A stretch of 12,673 bases of DNA from CAZYTO01 sp964650405 (GCA_964650405.1 CAZYTO010000167.1:1-12673), one strand, 5' to 3'. Positions 1 to 8,028 are shown, numbered from the stretch's first letter. The notes: a model not told the origin generated them from the letters alone. Program-made: numbers and translations.

Positions 1-1
1 C

Positions 2-292
2 GATCCGACTCACACGCATCGTTTCGGCCTGTACACCTTCTCGTACCTGGCCGAGGATCCGATCCTGCGGCGCAGCGTGCCTTCCTATGCGAGGAGAAAG
101 AGCCTCCGGTTGCGGAGCGTGGACCTCGTGTTCAAGTCCACACCGCCGTTTTACGTCCGGCATGGAATCAAGCGGCTTGTGGGCTGGGTGTTCAATTCCT
201 GCCGCTACATGCAGGAGCTGTACGAAGAGAACTTTTGCTATCTCTTTCCCTGCTACGAGATCCGCTTCGTTCTGGACCGGGTGGCTGAATGA
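2..292 (+). CDS. Methyltransferase, C-terminal fragment (5' end outside window)
   Basis: The frame is open from the left edge to a TGA at 290-292, so only about the last 96 residues are present. The visible part starts DPTHTHRFGLYTFSYL and ends CYEIRFVLDRVAE. A DPTH block followed by an aromatic-rich stretch, and a closing strand of the form YEIRFVL, are what I expect after the SAM-binding core of class I (Methyltransf_11-like) sugar or lipid methyltransferases in glycan clusters. The SAM-binding motifs themselves would lie upstream and cannot be checked. The stop overlaps the ATG of the next methyltransferase gene in an ATGA, so the two are probably translationally coupled. The family call is inferred from the tail only. 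Confidence 0.6.
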   Translation, partial: DPTHTHRFGLYTFSYLAEDPILRRSVPSYARRKSLRLRSVDLVFKSTPPFYVRHGIKRLVGWVFNSCRYMQELYEENFCYLFPCYEIRFVLDRVAE

Positions 293-1128
293 CCCGCAAC
301 GTCGACGCCGCCGTGGTCGATGGGTTCGGAGATGAATGGAGCCGGCTGGATCAGAGCGAGCTCTCCGAAGCCGAAGCGCGGGAGCTGTTCGGGGAGTACT
401 TCGACATCTTTCCCTGGAGTGAGCTGCCGCCGTCGGCCACGGGGGTCGACTTCGGCTGCGGAAGCGGCCGGTGGGCACGGCTGGTGGCCCCCCGCGTCGG
501 ACGGCTCCTCTGTTTCGACGCCAGCGCGGCGGCGGCGGGCGTGGCCCGGCGGATGCTGGCCGATCAGCCGAACGTGGAGGTGGCCGTCGCGGCTGTCGAT
601 GAGGTCCCGATTGACGACGGAAGCGTCGATTTCGCCTACTCGCTCGGCGTCCTGCATCACGTTCCCGATACCCGCGCCGCGCTGAGTGCCTGTGTGCGCA
701 AGCTGCGCCCGGGTGCCCCGTTCCTGCTCTATCTCTACTACCGCTTCGACAACCGCCCGGCGTGGTACCGGTTGCTGTGGAAGACGAGCGAAGGGTTCCG
801 GTTCGCCGTCGCGCGCGCACCGAAGCCGGTGCGTTACCTCCTCAGCCAGGTGTTTGCGGCAACGGTTTACTGGCCGGTATCGCGTCTGGCCCGGCTGGTG
901 GAGCGGATCGGACTGCCGGCCGAGTCCCTTCCCCTGGCCTACTACCGCCGCCGCTCGTTCTATGTCCTGCGCACGGATGCGCTTGACCGCTTCGGGACGC
1001 GCCTCGAGCAGCGCTTCACGCGCGCGGAGATCGAGTCGATGATGCACGACGCGGGACTGGAAGACGTCGTCTTCAGTCCTCACTCCCCGTTCTGGTGTGC
1101 CGTGGGCCGGCGCAGCAGGCGTTCGTAG
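289..1128 (+). CDS. Class I SAM-dependent methyltransferase
   Basis: A 279-residue protein that probably transfers a methyl group from S-adenosylmethionine to a sugar or lipid-linked glycan intermediate. Motif I is clear (VDFGCGSGRWA, residues 53-63). An acidic residue follows the second strand (FDAS, D77), and there is a VLHHVPD block at 121-127 typical of Methyltransf_11-like enzymes. The N-terminal stretch with LFGEYFDIFPWSELP before motif I is a feature I associate with methyltransferases of polysaccharide clusters. The C-terminal FTRAEIESMMHDAGL segment matches the usual late helix. The ATG overlaps the previous stop. The last 49 nt overlap the end of the convergent glycosyltransferase gene. 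The acceptor cannot be told from sequence. Confidence 0.88.
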   Translation: MTRNVDAAVVDGFGDEWSRLDQSELSEAEARELFGEYFDIFPWSELPPSATGVDFGCGSGRWARLVAPRVGRLLCFDASAAAAGVARRMLADQPNVEVAVAAVDEVPIDDGSVDFAYSLGVLHHVPDTRAALSACVRKLRPGAPFLLYLYYRFDNRPAWYRLLWKTSEGFRFAVARAPKPVRYLLSQVFAATVYWPVSRLARLVERIGLPAESLPLAYYRRRSFYVLRTDALDRFGTRLEQRFTRAEIESMMHDAGLEDVVFSPHSPFWCAVGRRSRRS

Positions 1129-2228
1129 AGCTCCTCGGTGTCCTGAAACGTCTTCGCCAGCGAGAACTCGTCGACGCGCAGGCTGGCGTTGGCGGCCAGG
1201 CGGACACCCAGAGCCGGATCGTCGAGCAGGCGCCCGATGGCCGCGGCCAGGGCGTGCGGATCGTTCTTCTCCACCAGCAGGCCGTTGACGTCGTGCTCGA
1301 TGACCACCGGCACGCCGCCGACCCGCGTGGCCACCACAGGCTTGCCGGCGGCCATCCCTTCCAGCACCGTCTTCGGCAGGCCTTCGTGGGTGGAAGAGTG
1401 CACGACGATGTCGGATGCGGCCACGATCTCCGCGGCGTCGCGGCGAAGTCCGAGCATGAGCACGTGCCTGCCCAGTCCGCGCTCGGCGACCCGGGCCTCC
1501 ACCCTCTCGCGCAGGGCACCGTCGCCGACCAGCACGAAGCGCGTTTCGGGATGCCGCTGCACGGTCTCCGCCACGGCCTCGATGAAGACTTCCGGTGTCT
1601 TCGGCGGGGTCAGACGCCCCACGAGCACGATGATCGTCTCCCCGCGGGGAGCGAGCTCCGAGCGGAGCCTGGCCACGGCGGAGGGATCGACGTTCCGCAT
1701 CCGGGCCACGTTCACGCCGGAGCGGATGACGCTCACGTTCTCCTTCAGAATGCCGAGAGCCCGGCCTTCGGCGAGGTCGACTTCCGACACCATTACCGTC
1801 CAGTGGTAGAGCGGCGTGGTGATCCTCTCCACGAGGATGTACAGCCATCGCTTGTTGTCGATCTCGTTGTTGAAGGACCAGCCGTGCATGGTCTGGACGA
1901 TGGTCTTCACGCCGGCCAGACGCGCCGCGAGAGGCGTGAGAAGGCGCGCCTTGGCCGTGCGGGCATGGACGATATCCGGTTTCACCCGCCGGAAGAGCCG
2001 GTAGAGCCTCCAGAAGGCGGTCAGGTCTTTGCCGGGGCGGATGCTGCGAACGAGCGAGGGCTCGATCATCGTCGGCGCATCCACTTCGTAGTAGCCCTCC
2101 CGTCCCGCTTCGGGGCCAGTGACGAAGAGGACCTCGTGTCCCTGCCGGTGAAAGTACTCGGCCGTGTGCTTGGCGGTCTCCTGGGCGCCGCCGATGACCA
2201 TGCGGGTGATCGTGTAGATGATCTTCAA
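1080..2228 (-). CDS. Glycosyltransferase family 4 (GT-B fold)
   Basis: A 382-residue, full-length GT4 enzyme that likely adds a sugar from a nucleotide-sugar donor to a lipid-linked glycan at the cytoplasmic membrane face. The N-terminal domain opens with a beta strand and the glycine-rich GGAQ loop (13-16). The C-terminal Rossmann domain has VGRLTPPKTPE (203-213), VLVGDG (232-237) and the EX7E retaining-glycosyltransferase signature at E282/E290 in EGLPKTVLEG. The start is TTG, 7 nt after the stop of the upstream WecA-like fusion gene. The next ATG (residue 10) would cut off the first strand, so TTG is preferred although no good Shine-Dalgarno site is seen. It is co-transcribed with the fusion gene. 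The donor and acceptor are unknown. Confidence 0.92.
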   Translation of the reverse strand: MKIIYTITRMVIGGAQETAKHTAEYFHRQGHEVLFVTGPEAGREGYYEVDAPTMIEPSLVRSIRPGKDLTAFWRLYRLFRRVKPDIVHARTAKARLLTPLAARLAGVKTIVQTMHGWSFNNEIDNKRWLYILVERITTPLYHWTVMVSEVDLAEGRALGILKENVSVIRSGVNVARMRNVDPSAVARLRSELAPRGETIIVLVGRLTPPKTPEVFIEAVAETVQRHPETRFVLVGDGALRERVEARVAERGLGRHVLMLGLRRDAAEIVAASDIVVHSSTHEGLPKTVLEGMAAGKPVVATRVGGVPVVIEHDVNGLLVEKNDPHALAAAIGRLLDDPALGVRLAANASLRVDEFSLAKTFQDTEELYERLLRRPTAHQNGE

Positions 2229-2235
2229 CGCAGGG

Positions 2236-4152
2236 TCAGTTGTCCGCGCGGGCGGGCGTCAGATCCGTCAGGAGCTTGTCGCCCAGACGGGTCACGAGAG
2301 GGACGGGGGCAGGCAGGCCGGGCAGTGTGTCCGGGACGACCCAACCGAAGTCCGTCGGTCGCAGCGGCTCGAACGACATGCACGCCCGCCGCGCCAGCAG
2401 GCCCGCGGCTGCACATTCGCCGACGATGGCCGTCAGCCGGTCATGGGAGATCTTCGACGTGGATATGAGCACTTCCTCCACTCGCAGCTTGCGGCACAGT
2501 TCCACGAGCGAGGTCGTTCTGGAGTAGACACGGACGCCGTGGATCAGGCGCCCTTCCTTCGAAGGGTCGTCGTCCATGAATGCCACCGGCACGTATTGCA
2601 GGGACGGATTGTTGAGGAGCTCGCGGTAGACCAGCTCACCCCCGTCGCCGGCTCCGTAGATCACCACGGGCCGGCCGGCGGCCGCTCGCAGCGGCGCGAT
2701 GTTGCGCAGGAGGCGGAAGGCGAAGCGGCTGACCGTCACGACCATCAGCAGAATGAGGCCGTCGAGCACGAAGATCGTCCTCGAGAAACCGTCGAAGCGG
2801 AAGAGGAACAGGATGGTCACCACCGCCGCCACCGAGCCGAAGGCCACGGCCCGGGCGAACTCGAGGACGGTTCCCAGGCTGGCATAGCGCCAGATACCGC
2901 GGTACACGCCCGCCCCGAGGAACGCCAGGATCTTCACCAGCAGGACCAGGGGAAGGGTCTGCACGAACAGCCGCCAGTCGGCCGATCCGTTGTACGGGCC
3001 AAAGCGGATGGCGTAGGCGAAGTAGTACGCGCCGGAGATCAGCATGACGTCGAGCAGCACTTCGAAGATCCGCCGCTTGTGCGAGAGGCCGAAGAGGAGC
3101 GCCACGAGCGGCTTGCTGCGGGCCGCGACGATCTCGTCCTCCGAATAGACGCGCACGCCGCCCAGGTGAATGCCGATGAACGTGAGCACGATGATGAACG
3201 AGCCGATGGCCGCCAGGCTGACGTCGAGAGACACGCGCCGGGCCAGGAGGGCCAGGGATCCCGAGGCGATCGACAGCGCGTACAGCATCCAGACGGCGTG
3301 CTTCTCCGACATCCCCAGCGCCACCAGCCGGTGCGAGGTGTGATCGCGTCCTCCCTGCGAGGCCGCCCTCCCGGCCATCTTCCGCATGACCGTCACAAAG
3401 GTCGTGTCGAAGATGGGCACGCAGAGCACCAGGACGGGGACGGCCAGCACGGAGAGAAGGCTGCGGGAGCGTCCTCCCTCCGTGCTCAGGAGGGCGCAAC
3501 TGGCGAGGAAGAAGCCGATGAACATCGAGCCGCAGTCGCCCATGAAGATCGACGCGGGGTTGTGGTTGTAGACGAGGAAGCCCAGCAGCGCCCCGGCGAA
3601 GCCGGTCAGCATCAACGCGGCGTTGAACTGGTGGTTGAGCACGAAATTCAATACCAGGAAGATCGAAGCCAGCGCCGCGGTGCCGGCGGCCAGGCCGTCC
3701 ATGTTGTCCAGCATGTTGATGGCGTTGGTGATCCCGATGAGCCAGACCAGCGTCACGAACATGTTTACCGTCGGAGAGGAGGTCCAGGGAAGGACCAGTC
3801 CGTAGTTCAGGACGATGGCCGCCCCGATGACCTGGCCGATCAGTTTCTGGTAGGGCTTGATCTGCAGAAAATCGTCGACGAGACCGACGGCAAAGAGCAG
3901 GGTGCTCGCCCCCAGCACGGCCCAACTGGCCGGGCTCTGCGGCACGAAGGCCAGGAATGCCATCGTGGCGGCGAAGATGGCCACGCCGCCCAGCATCGCC
4001 GTCGGCTTCTGGTGCCAGCGGTCCTTTTTCGGTGCGGCGACAAAGCCGCGCCGCCGGGCCATGGCCCGCACGAGCGGCGTCAGGATCGCACAGACGACCA
4101 GGCTGGTGAGAGCAATCCTGACTGCGGCGGTGCCGAAGGTTTGAGTCAGCAT
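2236..4152 (-). CDS. WecA/TagO-type sugar-1-phosphate transferase fused to CapD/WbpM N-terminal-like domain
   Basis: A 638-residue polytopic membrane protein with two parts. Residues 1-335 are a polyprenyl-phosphate HexNAc-1-phosphate transferase (MraY/WecA/TagO family), which starts lipid-linked glycan synthesis. They carry the HQKPTAMLGG loop (47-56), the DD pair at 93-94, NMLDNMDGLAAG (146-157), FMGDCGS (203-209), and an HTSHRL block (271-276) where the family has its His-rich motif. Residues 355-600 resemble the N-terminal half of CapD/WbpM-type proteins: several membrane segments, then a Rossmann-like nucleotide-binding region with GAGDGG (500-505) and an FMDDDPSKEG block. The SDR epimerase/dehydratase catalytic half of CapD is absent. 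ATG at 4150-4152 is chosen because the first helix follows at once. A TTG at 4195-4197 would add 15 residues. It lies 7 nt before the GT4 gene. Confidence 0.85.
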   Translation of the reverse strand: MLTQTFGTAAVRIALTSLVVCAILTPLVRAMARRRGFVAAPKKDRWHQKPTAMLGGVAIFAATMAFLAFVPQSPASWAVLGASTLLFAVGLVDDFLQIKPYQKLIGQVIGAAIVLNYGLVLPWTSSPTVNMFVTLVWLIGITNAINMLDNMDGLAAGTAALASIFLVLNFVLNHQFNAALMLTGFAGALLGFLVYNHNPASIFMGDCGSMFIGFFLASCALLSTEGGRSRSLLSVLAVPVLVLCVPIFDTTFVTVMRKMAGRAASQGGRDHTSHRLVALGMSEKHAVWMLYALSIASGSLALLARRVSLDVSLAAIGSFIIVLTFIGIHLGGVRVYSEDEIVAARSKPLVALLFGLSHKRRIFEVLLDVMLISGAYYFAYAIRFGPYNGSADWRLFVQTLPLVLLVKILAFLGAGVYRGIWRYASLGTVLEFARAVAFGSVAAVVTILFLFRFDGFSRTIFVLDGLILLMVVTVSRFAFRLLRNIAPLRAAAGRPVVIYGAGDGGELVYRELLNNPSLQYVPVAFMDDDPSKEGRLIHGVRVYSRTTSLVELCRKLRVEEVLISTSKISHDRLTAIVGECAAAGLLARRACMSFEPLRPTDFGWVVPDTLPGLPAPVPLVTRLGDKLLTDLTPARADN

Positions 4153-4308
4153 CGTCGTGTGTGGCGCCAAGTTATTCGATGTCTGGATGTAACGCAACCG
4201 AAAAATATTTTGAGTGTAAAGCAGGGTTCGCCGTGTTGCGCCGACTGCAAAAACAGGAATCCGCGGGGAGCGTTTCGAATGCCTGGCCGCGCTACAAGCC
4301 GGCCACGC

Positions 4309-5280
4309 TCAGCCCTGCGCGCGCCCCGAGTAGTAGGCGATGACTTCCTTCAGGATGGCGTCGAGCGACGTTTCCGCCCGGAATTGCACCAGCTCCCGCA
4401 CCTTGGTTGTGTCGGGAACCCGGCGCGGCATGTCTTCGAATCCCTCCTCGTACGCCTCCCCATAGGGGATGTGCACGATCTCCGAGGAGGAACTGGTCAG
4501 TTCCCGCACCCTCATGGCCAGCGAGTTGATGGAGATCTCCTCGCTCGAGCCGATGTTGAAGACGTTGCCGACGGCATGCGGGTGGTCCATCAGCGCTACC
4601 AGCGCCTTGACCACGTCGCGGACGTAACCGAAGCAACGGGTCTGCTCGCCGGTGCCGTAGACCGTGATCGGCCGGCCGGAGAGGGCCTGTTTGACGAAGG
4701 TCGGGATGACCATGCCGTACTGGCCGGTCTGGCGGGGACCGACGGTGTTGAAGAGGCGCACCACGACGGTCGGAAGTTTCTTCTCGCGCCAGTAGGCGAG
4801 GGCCAGAAACTCGTCGATGGCTTTGGAGCAGGCGTAGCTCCAGCGGCCTTTCGTGGTCGCGCCCATGACCAGGTTGCCGTCCTCGCGAAACGGGACGTCG
4901 GCGCTCAGCCCGTAGACCTCGGAAGTGGACGCGACGAGGACGCGCTTTTTCTTCTTGTTCGCGGCGGCCAGGACGACTTCCGTGCCGCGAACGTTCGTCT
5001 CGATCGTCCGTACGGGGCTTTCCACGATCAGCTTCACGCCCACGGCGGCGGCAAGGTGGAAGATCACGTCGCACGTATCGACCAGCTCTGCCAGGACGGG
5101 CATGCGCTGGACGGACTCGATCTCGTAGTGGAAGCGGGCGTGGGCCTTGAGGTGCTGGATGTTCTCGATGCTGCCCGTGGAGAGGTCGTCGATGACATAC
5201 ACCTCGTCACCCCGGGCGATGTACGCGTCGGAGAGGTGCGAGCCGATGAAGCCGGCGCCCCCGGTGATGAGGACTTTCAA
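4309..5280 (-). CDS. NAD-dependent nucleotide-sugar epimerase/dehydratase (extended SDR)
   Basis: A 323-residue extended short-chain dehydrogenase that interconverts or modifies a UDP- or dTDP-sugar in the cytoplasm. It shows the NAD-binding GGAGFIG (7-13), an acidic pair after strand 2 (VIDDLSTG), the catalytic TSEVYG block, the YACSK form of YxxxK, and GEQTRCFGYVRD in the substrate half. GalE, UDP-glucuronate epimerase and UDP-xylose synthase relatives share these features, so the exact reaction is open. The TTG start at 5278-5280 gives the family's usual MKVLITGG opening and has GGAG 5 nt upstream. A GTG 24 nt further upstream is only about 16 nt from the predicted transcript start and lacks a ribosome site. 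It probably heads an operon with the WecA-like fusion and GT4 genes. Confidence 0.88.
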   Translation of the reverse strand: MKVLITGGAGFIGSHLSDAYIARGDEVYVIDDLSTGSIENIQHLKAHARFHYEIESVQRMPVLAELVDTCDVIFHLAAAVGVKLIVESPVRTIETNVRGTEVVLAAANKKKKRVLVASTSEVYGLSADVPFREDGNLVMGATTKGRWSYACSKAIDEFLALAYWREKKLPTVVVRLFNTVGPRQTGQYGMVIPTFVKQALSGRPITVYGTGEQTRCFGYVRDVVKALVALMDHPHAVGNVFNIGSSEEISINSLAMRVRELTSSSSEIVHIPYGEAYEEGFEDMPRRVPDTTKVRELVQFRAETSLDAILKEVIAYYSGRAQG

Positions 5281-5326
5281 TCGTTCTCCAGCCGTCCGGT
5301 GCACTCGGGTCCGGGACGGACGGCGG

Positions 5327-5354
5327 ATTATATAGATAGCAATGTCGCGCGCAA
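5327..5354 (-). promoter_or_regulatory. Predicted sigma-70-type promoter for the epimerase gene
   Basis: On the minus strand there is a perfect TATAAT -10 box (plus-strand 5327-5332) within an AT-rich patch unusual for this GC-rich window. It is preceded after 16 nt by TTGCGC (5349-5354), a half-consensus -35. The predicted transcript start near 5320 gives a leader of about 40 nt to the TTG start, holding the GGAG ribosome site. It lies between the TPR gene and the epimerase gene, so the epimerase block can be transcribed apart from the ligase block. Confidence 0.6.
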
Positions 5355-5364
5355 TCGGCCGCCG

Positions 5365-5850
5365 TCACAGTCCCGCCCCGTCGCTGACCCGCTTGCGCAG
5401 ACTTCCCTGGATCTCGTCCAGATAGATGATCTGGAAGCGGACGGCCTTGACGAGGTCGGGAATGGCGGCGTCGGCGTTGCCGCTCTCGACCTGCATCATC
5501 CCACGCTGGAAGTAGATTTCGGGACGCCGGTCGATGGCCAGCGCGGCGTCGTAGTGCAGGAGGGCCTCATCCCAGCGCTGCAGGATCCGTGCGTTCGTGG
5601 CGTACAGCATGTGATAGACGACGTCCGTCCGCCCGACGGCTTCCACGGTCTGCAGGCGGGCCAGGTTGTCGCGCGCCGCCGGCGCCGCGCGGTAGGCACC
5701 TCCGTTCCGGGCAGCTTCCGTTCGCTGGTCGACATCGAAAAGGACTCGATTGGCATGGTGCGGCAGCCACGCCTCCCGGTAGAGCGCCAGAGCGGCGAGG
5801 GCGACGGCCAGGGCGCGGATCGTCCCGCGGACGGCGGCGTGGTCACTCAC
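5365..5850 (-). CDS. Small membrane-anchored TPR-repeat protein
   Basis: A 161-residue protein with a hydrophobic N-terminal segment (about 9-24, rich in Ala and Leu) that probably anchors it in the inner membrane, then a mostly polar region. Residues 76-143 look like about two tetratricopeptide repeats (ARILQRWDEALLHYDAALAI, then a GMMQVESGNADAAIPDLVKA stretch). TPRs bind proteins, so an adaptor role for the polysaccharide machinery is plausible but inferred. GTG at 5848-5850 is chosen because it overlaps the preceding ligase stop by 8 nt and has GGGAG 8 nt upstream. An earlier in-frame start at 5883 would lie deep inside the ligase gene and add Arg/Cys-rich residues. The two genes are almost surely translationally coupled. 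Confidence 0.7.
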   Translation of the reverse strand: MSDHAAVRGTIRALAVALAALALYREAWLPHHANRVLFDVDQRTEAARNGGAYRAAPAARDNLARLQTVEAVGRTDVVYHMLYATNARILQRWDEALLHYDAALAIDRRPEIYFQRGMMQVESGNADAAIPDLVKAVRFQIIYLDEIQGSLRKRVSDGAGL

Positions 5851-7144
5851 GAGGCAGCTCCCAGCCGAGCGACAGCGCGGCAAGCGTCAGGATCATGATG
5901 CGGGGTGCCGCGATTTGAAGGGGAAACTGCGCCAGGCAAAGGACGAGAAACGTCACCGCCAGCGGCGCCCGCAGCGTATGCGCGAACCGCGCCGTGGCCG
6001 GGACGTTCACCCCCTCCAGCCTCCACCGCCCCCTCACGCCGACGACGCAGGCGGCCGCCAGGAACAGCAGGTAGCCCGGCAGGCCGGTCTCCGCCGCAGT
6101 CTGCAGATGATCGTTGTGCGTTTCGCCGAAGTTCATCGGCCAGCCCTTCGTCCAAGACGGCGGGTAGTGCTTCTCGATCTCCATCCGCGCGTCCATGAAG
6201 TGATACTTGAACGTCCCGGGGCCCACTCCGAGGATCGGGTGCGAGCGGAACATATCGAGCGCGCTGAGAAACGGTGGCAGACGCTCGGAGAAGAGGACGT
6301 CGTAGTGCCGGGCCCGGGCCGCGGCGATCGTGTCGCGGGCTCGCTGTCCCACGCGGGTCGAAGGACGCAGCACGACGCCGGCCGCGACGAGGAAGATGAG
6401 CAGGGTGACCAACGACTGCCGGATCGGGCGGAGCAGCGCAAAGGCAACCACGCCGCAGGCGAAGGCGATCATCGCCGTGCGCGTGCCGCTGGCGACGAGA
6501 CCGACGCCCAGCACGATCGTGAACAGCGCATAGACGATGCGGCGCCGGCCCCGAACGGTGGCCACCGCGACGATGGCGGCCACGGCCGGCATCACCAGGT
6601 AGGAGCCCACGTCGTTCGGGTTGCCGATCAGGGCCGTGCTGCTGATGTGTCCCCGCGCCTCGGACGGGAAGACGAACGGGTTCCAGCCCGTGTACTCCTG
6701 GAGGGTGACCACGACGGCGTTGATACTTGCAATGGCGAAACAGGCGTCGATCGCCAGCAGGGGCAGGTGAGGCGCCACGCGGCGCGTCACGAGGAAGATC
6801 ACGGCACCCGACGCGACCGTGATCAGGCTTTCGATGCTGAGCGGCCGGTTCGTCGAAGTGAGGGTCGTCACCAGCGTCCAGACGGTGATCAGCGCCGGAA
6901 GGACGAGGTCGGGGAGCGGAAGGCCGTCGCGAAGCACCCGCCACCCGTCCTTCCGCGTCCCCAGGAAGACGAGCAGCACCGCCAGCAGGATCGCCTCGGT
7001 GCGAAACGCGATCTCTTTCGGAAGGCGGAAGACGTCGATCGCCGACCAGGCAATGGCAGTCGAGGTCACGAACAGGCCCACACCGAGAATCGCCGCCGTG
7101 ATCTGCACGTACGGTCGCGGCAGAAGGTCGTCGCGCAGCTCCAT
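5843..7144 (-). CDS. O-antigen ligase/polymerase-like membrane protein (Wzy_C family)
   Basis: A 433-residue polytopic inner-membrane protein with about 10-12 hydrophobic segments. It carries the family hallmarks: IGNPNDVGSYL, SGTRTAMIAF, a periplasmic loop with LGVGPGTFKYHF, and ETHNDHLQTAAETGLPGYLLF-like residues (the HN..L..AETG.PG signature of Wzy_C/WaaL proteins). Such proteins either ligate glycan from undecaprenyl pyrophosphate to an acceptor or polymerise repeat units. Sequence alone does not separate these roles. ATG at 7142-7144 is chosen because the first helix begins soon after. Longer starts (7210, 7282) add a Pro/Arg-rich tail and would overlap the divergent gene. A possible extended -10 (TGCTACGCT) just upstream could give a near-leaderless transcript, which is weak evidence. 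Confidence 0.88.
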   Translation of the reverse strand: MELRDDLLPRPYVQITAAILGVGLFVTSTAIAWSAIDVFRLPKEIAFRTEAILLAVLLVFLGTRKDGWRVLRDGLPLPDLVLPALITVWTLVTTLTSTNRPLSIESLITVASGAVIFLVTRRVAPHLPLLAIDACFAIASINAVVVTLQEYTGWNPFVFPSEARGHISSTALIGNPNDVGSYLVMPAVAAIVAVATVRGRRRIVYALFTIVLGVGLVASGTRTAMIAFACGVVAFALLRPIRQSLVTLLIFLVAAGVVLRPSTRVGQRARDTIAAARARHYDVLFSERLPPFLSALDMFRSHPILGVGPGTFKYHFMDARMEIEKHYPPSWTKGWPMNFGETHNDHLQTAAETGLPGYLLFLAAACVVGVRGRWRLEGVNVPATARFAHTLRAPLAVTFLVLCLAQFPLQIAAPRIMILTLAALSLGWELPRE

Positions 7145-7218
7145 CGGGCGCGGAGCGTAGCACCAACGGAGGAGCGGGAGACGAGAGCCACTGATCCTGC
7201 GCGCTCTCATGGTGGGAG

Positions 7219-7248
7219 TTGTCCTCCTCGGAAGCGAAGTCGTCTGAT
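7219..7248 (+). promoter_or_regulatory. Weak candidate promoter for the RodZ-region operon
   Basis: In the 122-nt space between the two divergent genes, TTGTCC (7219-7224) and TCTGAT (7243-7248) are 18 nt apart. Each box matches the sigma-70 consensus at four of six positions. The leader would be only about 12 nt long, which fits the missing Shine-Dalgarno site before the ATG at 7267. This is a guess from a short match in GC-rich DNA. Confidence 0.2.
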
Positions 7249-7266
7249 GCCTGTTTTGGCCTCGCG

Positions 7267-8013
7267 ATGGCGCCGTCCGCACAGCACATCAAATCCCTCG
7301 GCCGCGAGGAGTTGAATGCCTTCGCCTCCGAGAACCTGCGCTCGCTGCTCGAAGAGGAAGCGCTGGCGCTGCTGGAGAATCCGTTCTGCCCGGCCGCGCT
7401 CTGCGGCGCCGTAGCCCAGGTGCCGCGGCTCACGGCGTATTACTCGGTCCGCCTTCGCCTCATCGCGCACCGCGCCACGCCTCTGGCCCATGCCATCAAG
7501 CTTGTGCACTACCTCTACTGGCCGGACCTGGTGCGGCTTTCGGTCGACGTGACCGTCCCCGCGCCCGTCCGGCGTGCGGTCGACAAGCAACTGCTGCTGA
7601 ACGTCGACAAGCTGACCCTCGGCGAGAAGATCGCCACGGCCAAGCGCTGCAGCGCGGCGCTGATCAAGGCCTTGCTCTTCAATCCCGAGCCGCGCGTCCT
7701 GGCCGCCCTTCTCATCAATCAGCGCGTCCGGGAAGACGAGATCCTGCTCCTGGCCGGCTCGACGCGCGCCAGCGCCGATCACCTCACCCTCATCGGTACC
7801 GACCGGCGCTGGTCCTATCGCTACGCCGTCCGCAAGGCCCTCGTTCTCAACCCGGTCACGCCGCGGTCGGTGGCCGCTGCCCAACTGCGCTTCCTCACCC
7901 TGAACGACCTCCGGGCCGTCCACCGCAAGCCGGAAACCTCGGTCTACCTGCGCCGGTGCATCGAGCGGCTGCGTCCGGCGGATTTTTCCGCAGAGCCGGA
8001 AGCACTTGGCTAG
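7267..8013 (+). CDS. Helical-repeat protein A (paralogue of the gene at 8886)
   Basis: A 248-residue, soluble, alpha-helical protein with no signal peptide, membrane segment or catalytic motif. It contains the same module twice: residues 54-109 and 180-235 align without gaps over 56 positions and share Y, VR, TP, L, DL, RR and final L in register. The C-terminal half also aligns with residues 248-366 of the protein encoded at 8886 (shared EK, NxR, E, ALxxNP, LTLxDL). This pattern suggests a HEAT-like or DUF2336-like protein-binding scaffold, which is inference. ATG at 7267 is preferred over a TTG at 7219, which has GGGAG touching it with no spacer. It opens the RodZ-like operon, and its stop lies 15 nt before that gene. 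Confidence 0.75.
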   Translation: MAPSAQHIKSLGREELNAFASENLRSLLEEEALALLENPFCPAALCGAVAQVPRLTAYYSVRLRLIAHRATPLAHAIKLVHYLYWPDLVRLSVDVTVPAPVRRAVDKQLLLNVDKLTLGEKIATAKRCSAALIKALLFNPEPRVLAALLINQRVREDEILLLAGSTRASADHLTLIGTDRRWSYRYAVRKALVLNPVTPRSVAAAQLRFLTLNDLRAVHRKPETSVYLRRCIERLRPADFSAEPEALG

Positions 8014-8028
8014 AATGCCCTGAGCCTC

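Noticed and set aside
253..1848. Long minus-strand open frame of about 531 codons
   Set aside because: It runs antisense through the methyltransferase gene and out of frame through the GT4 gene. The Arg-rich composition and lack of motifs mark it as a shadow.
4153..4308. Promoter upstream of the WecA-like fusion gene (TTGCGT, 17 nt, TAACTT; AT-rich patch near 4201-4212)
   Set aside because: Each box matches the consensus at only three of six positions, so I cannot support a call. The gene may simply be read from the epimerase promoter.
2218..5898. A very long open frame on the plus strand (about 1,226 codons) across the minus-strand glycan genes
   Set aside because: It lies antisense to three genes with clear family motifs and is rich in Arg, Gly, His, Asp and Gln with no recognisable domain. 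It is a by-product of GC-rich codon use.
7219..7266. TTG start 48 nt upstream for helical-repeat protein A
   Set aside because: GGGAG touches the TTG with no spacer, the extra residues are low-complexity Ser-rich, and the later ATG begins the helical region.
5847..7433. Second long minus-strand frame overlapping the ligase gene
   Set aside because: It is a different frame from the one with the Wzy_C motifs and membrane segments, and its translation is Arg/Gly/Pro-rich without structure.
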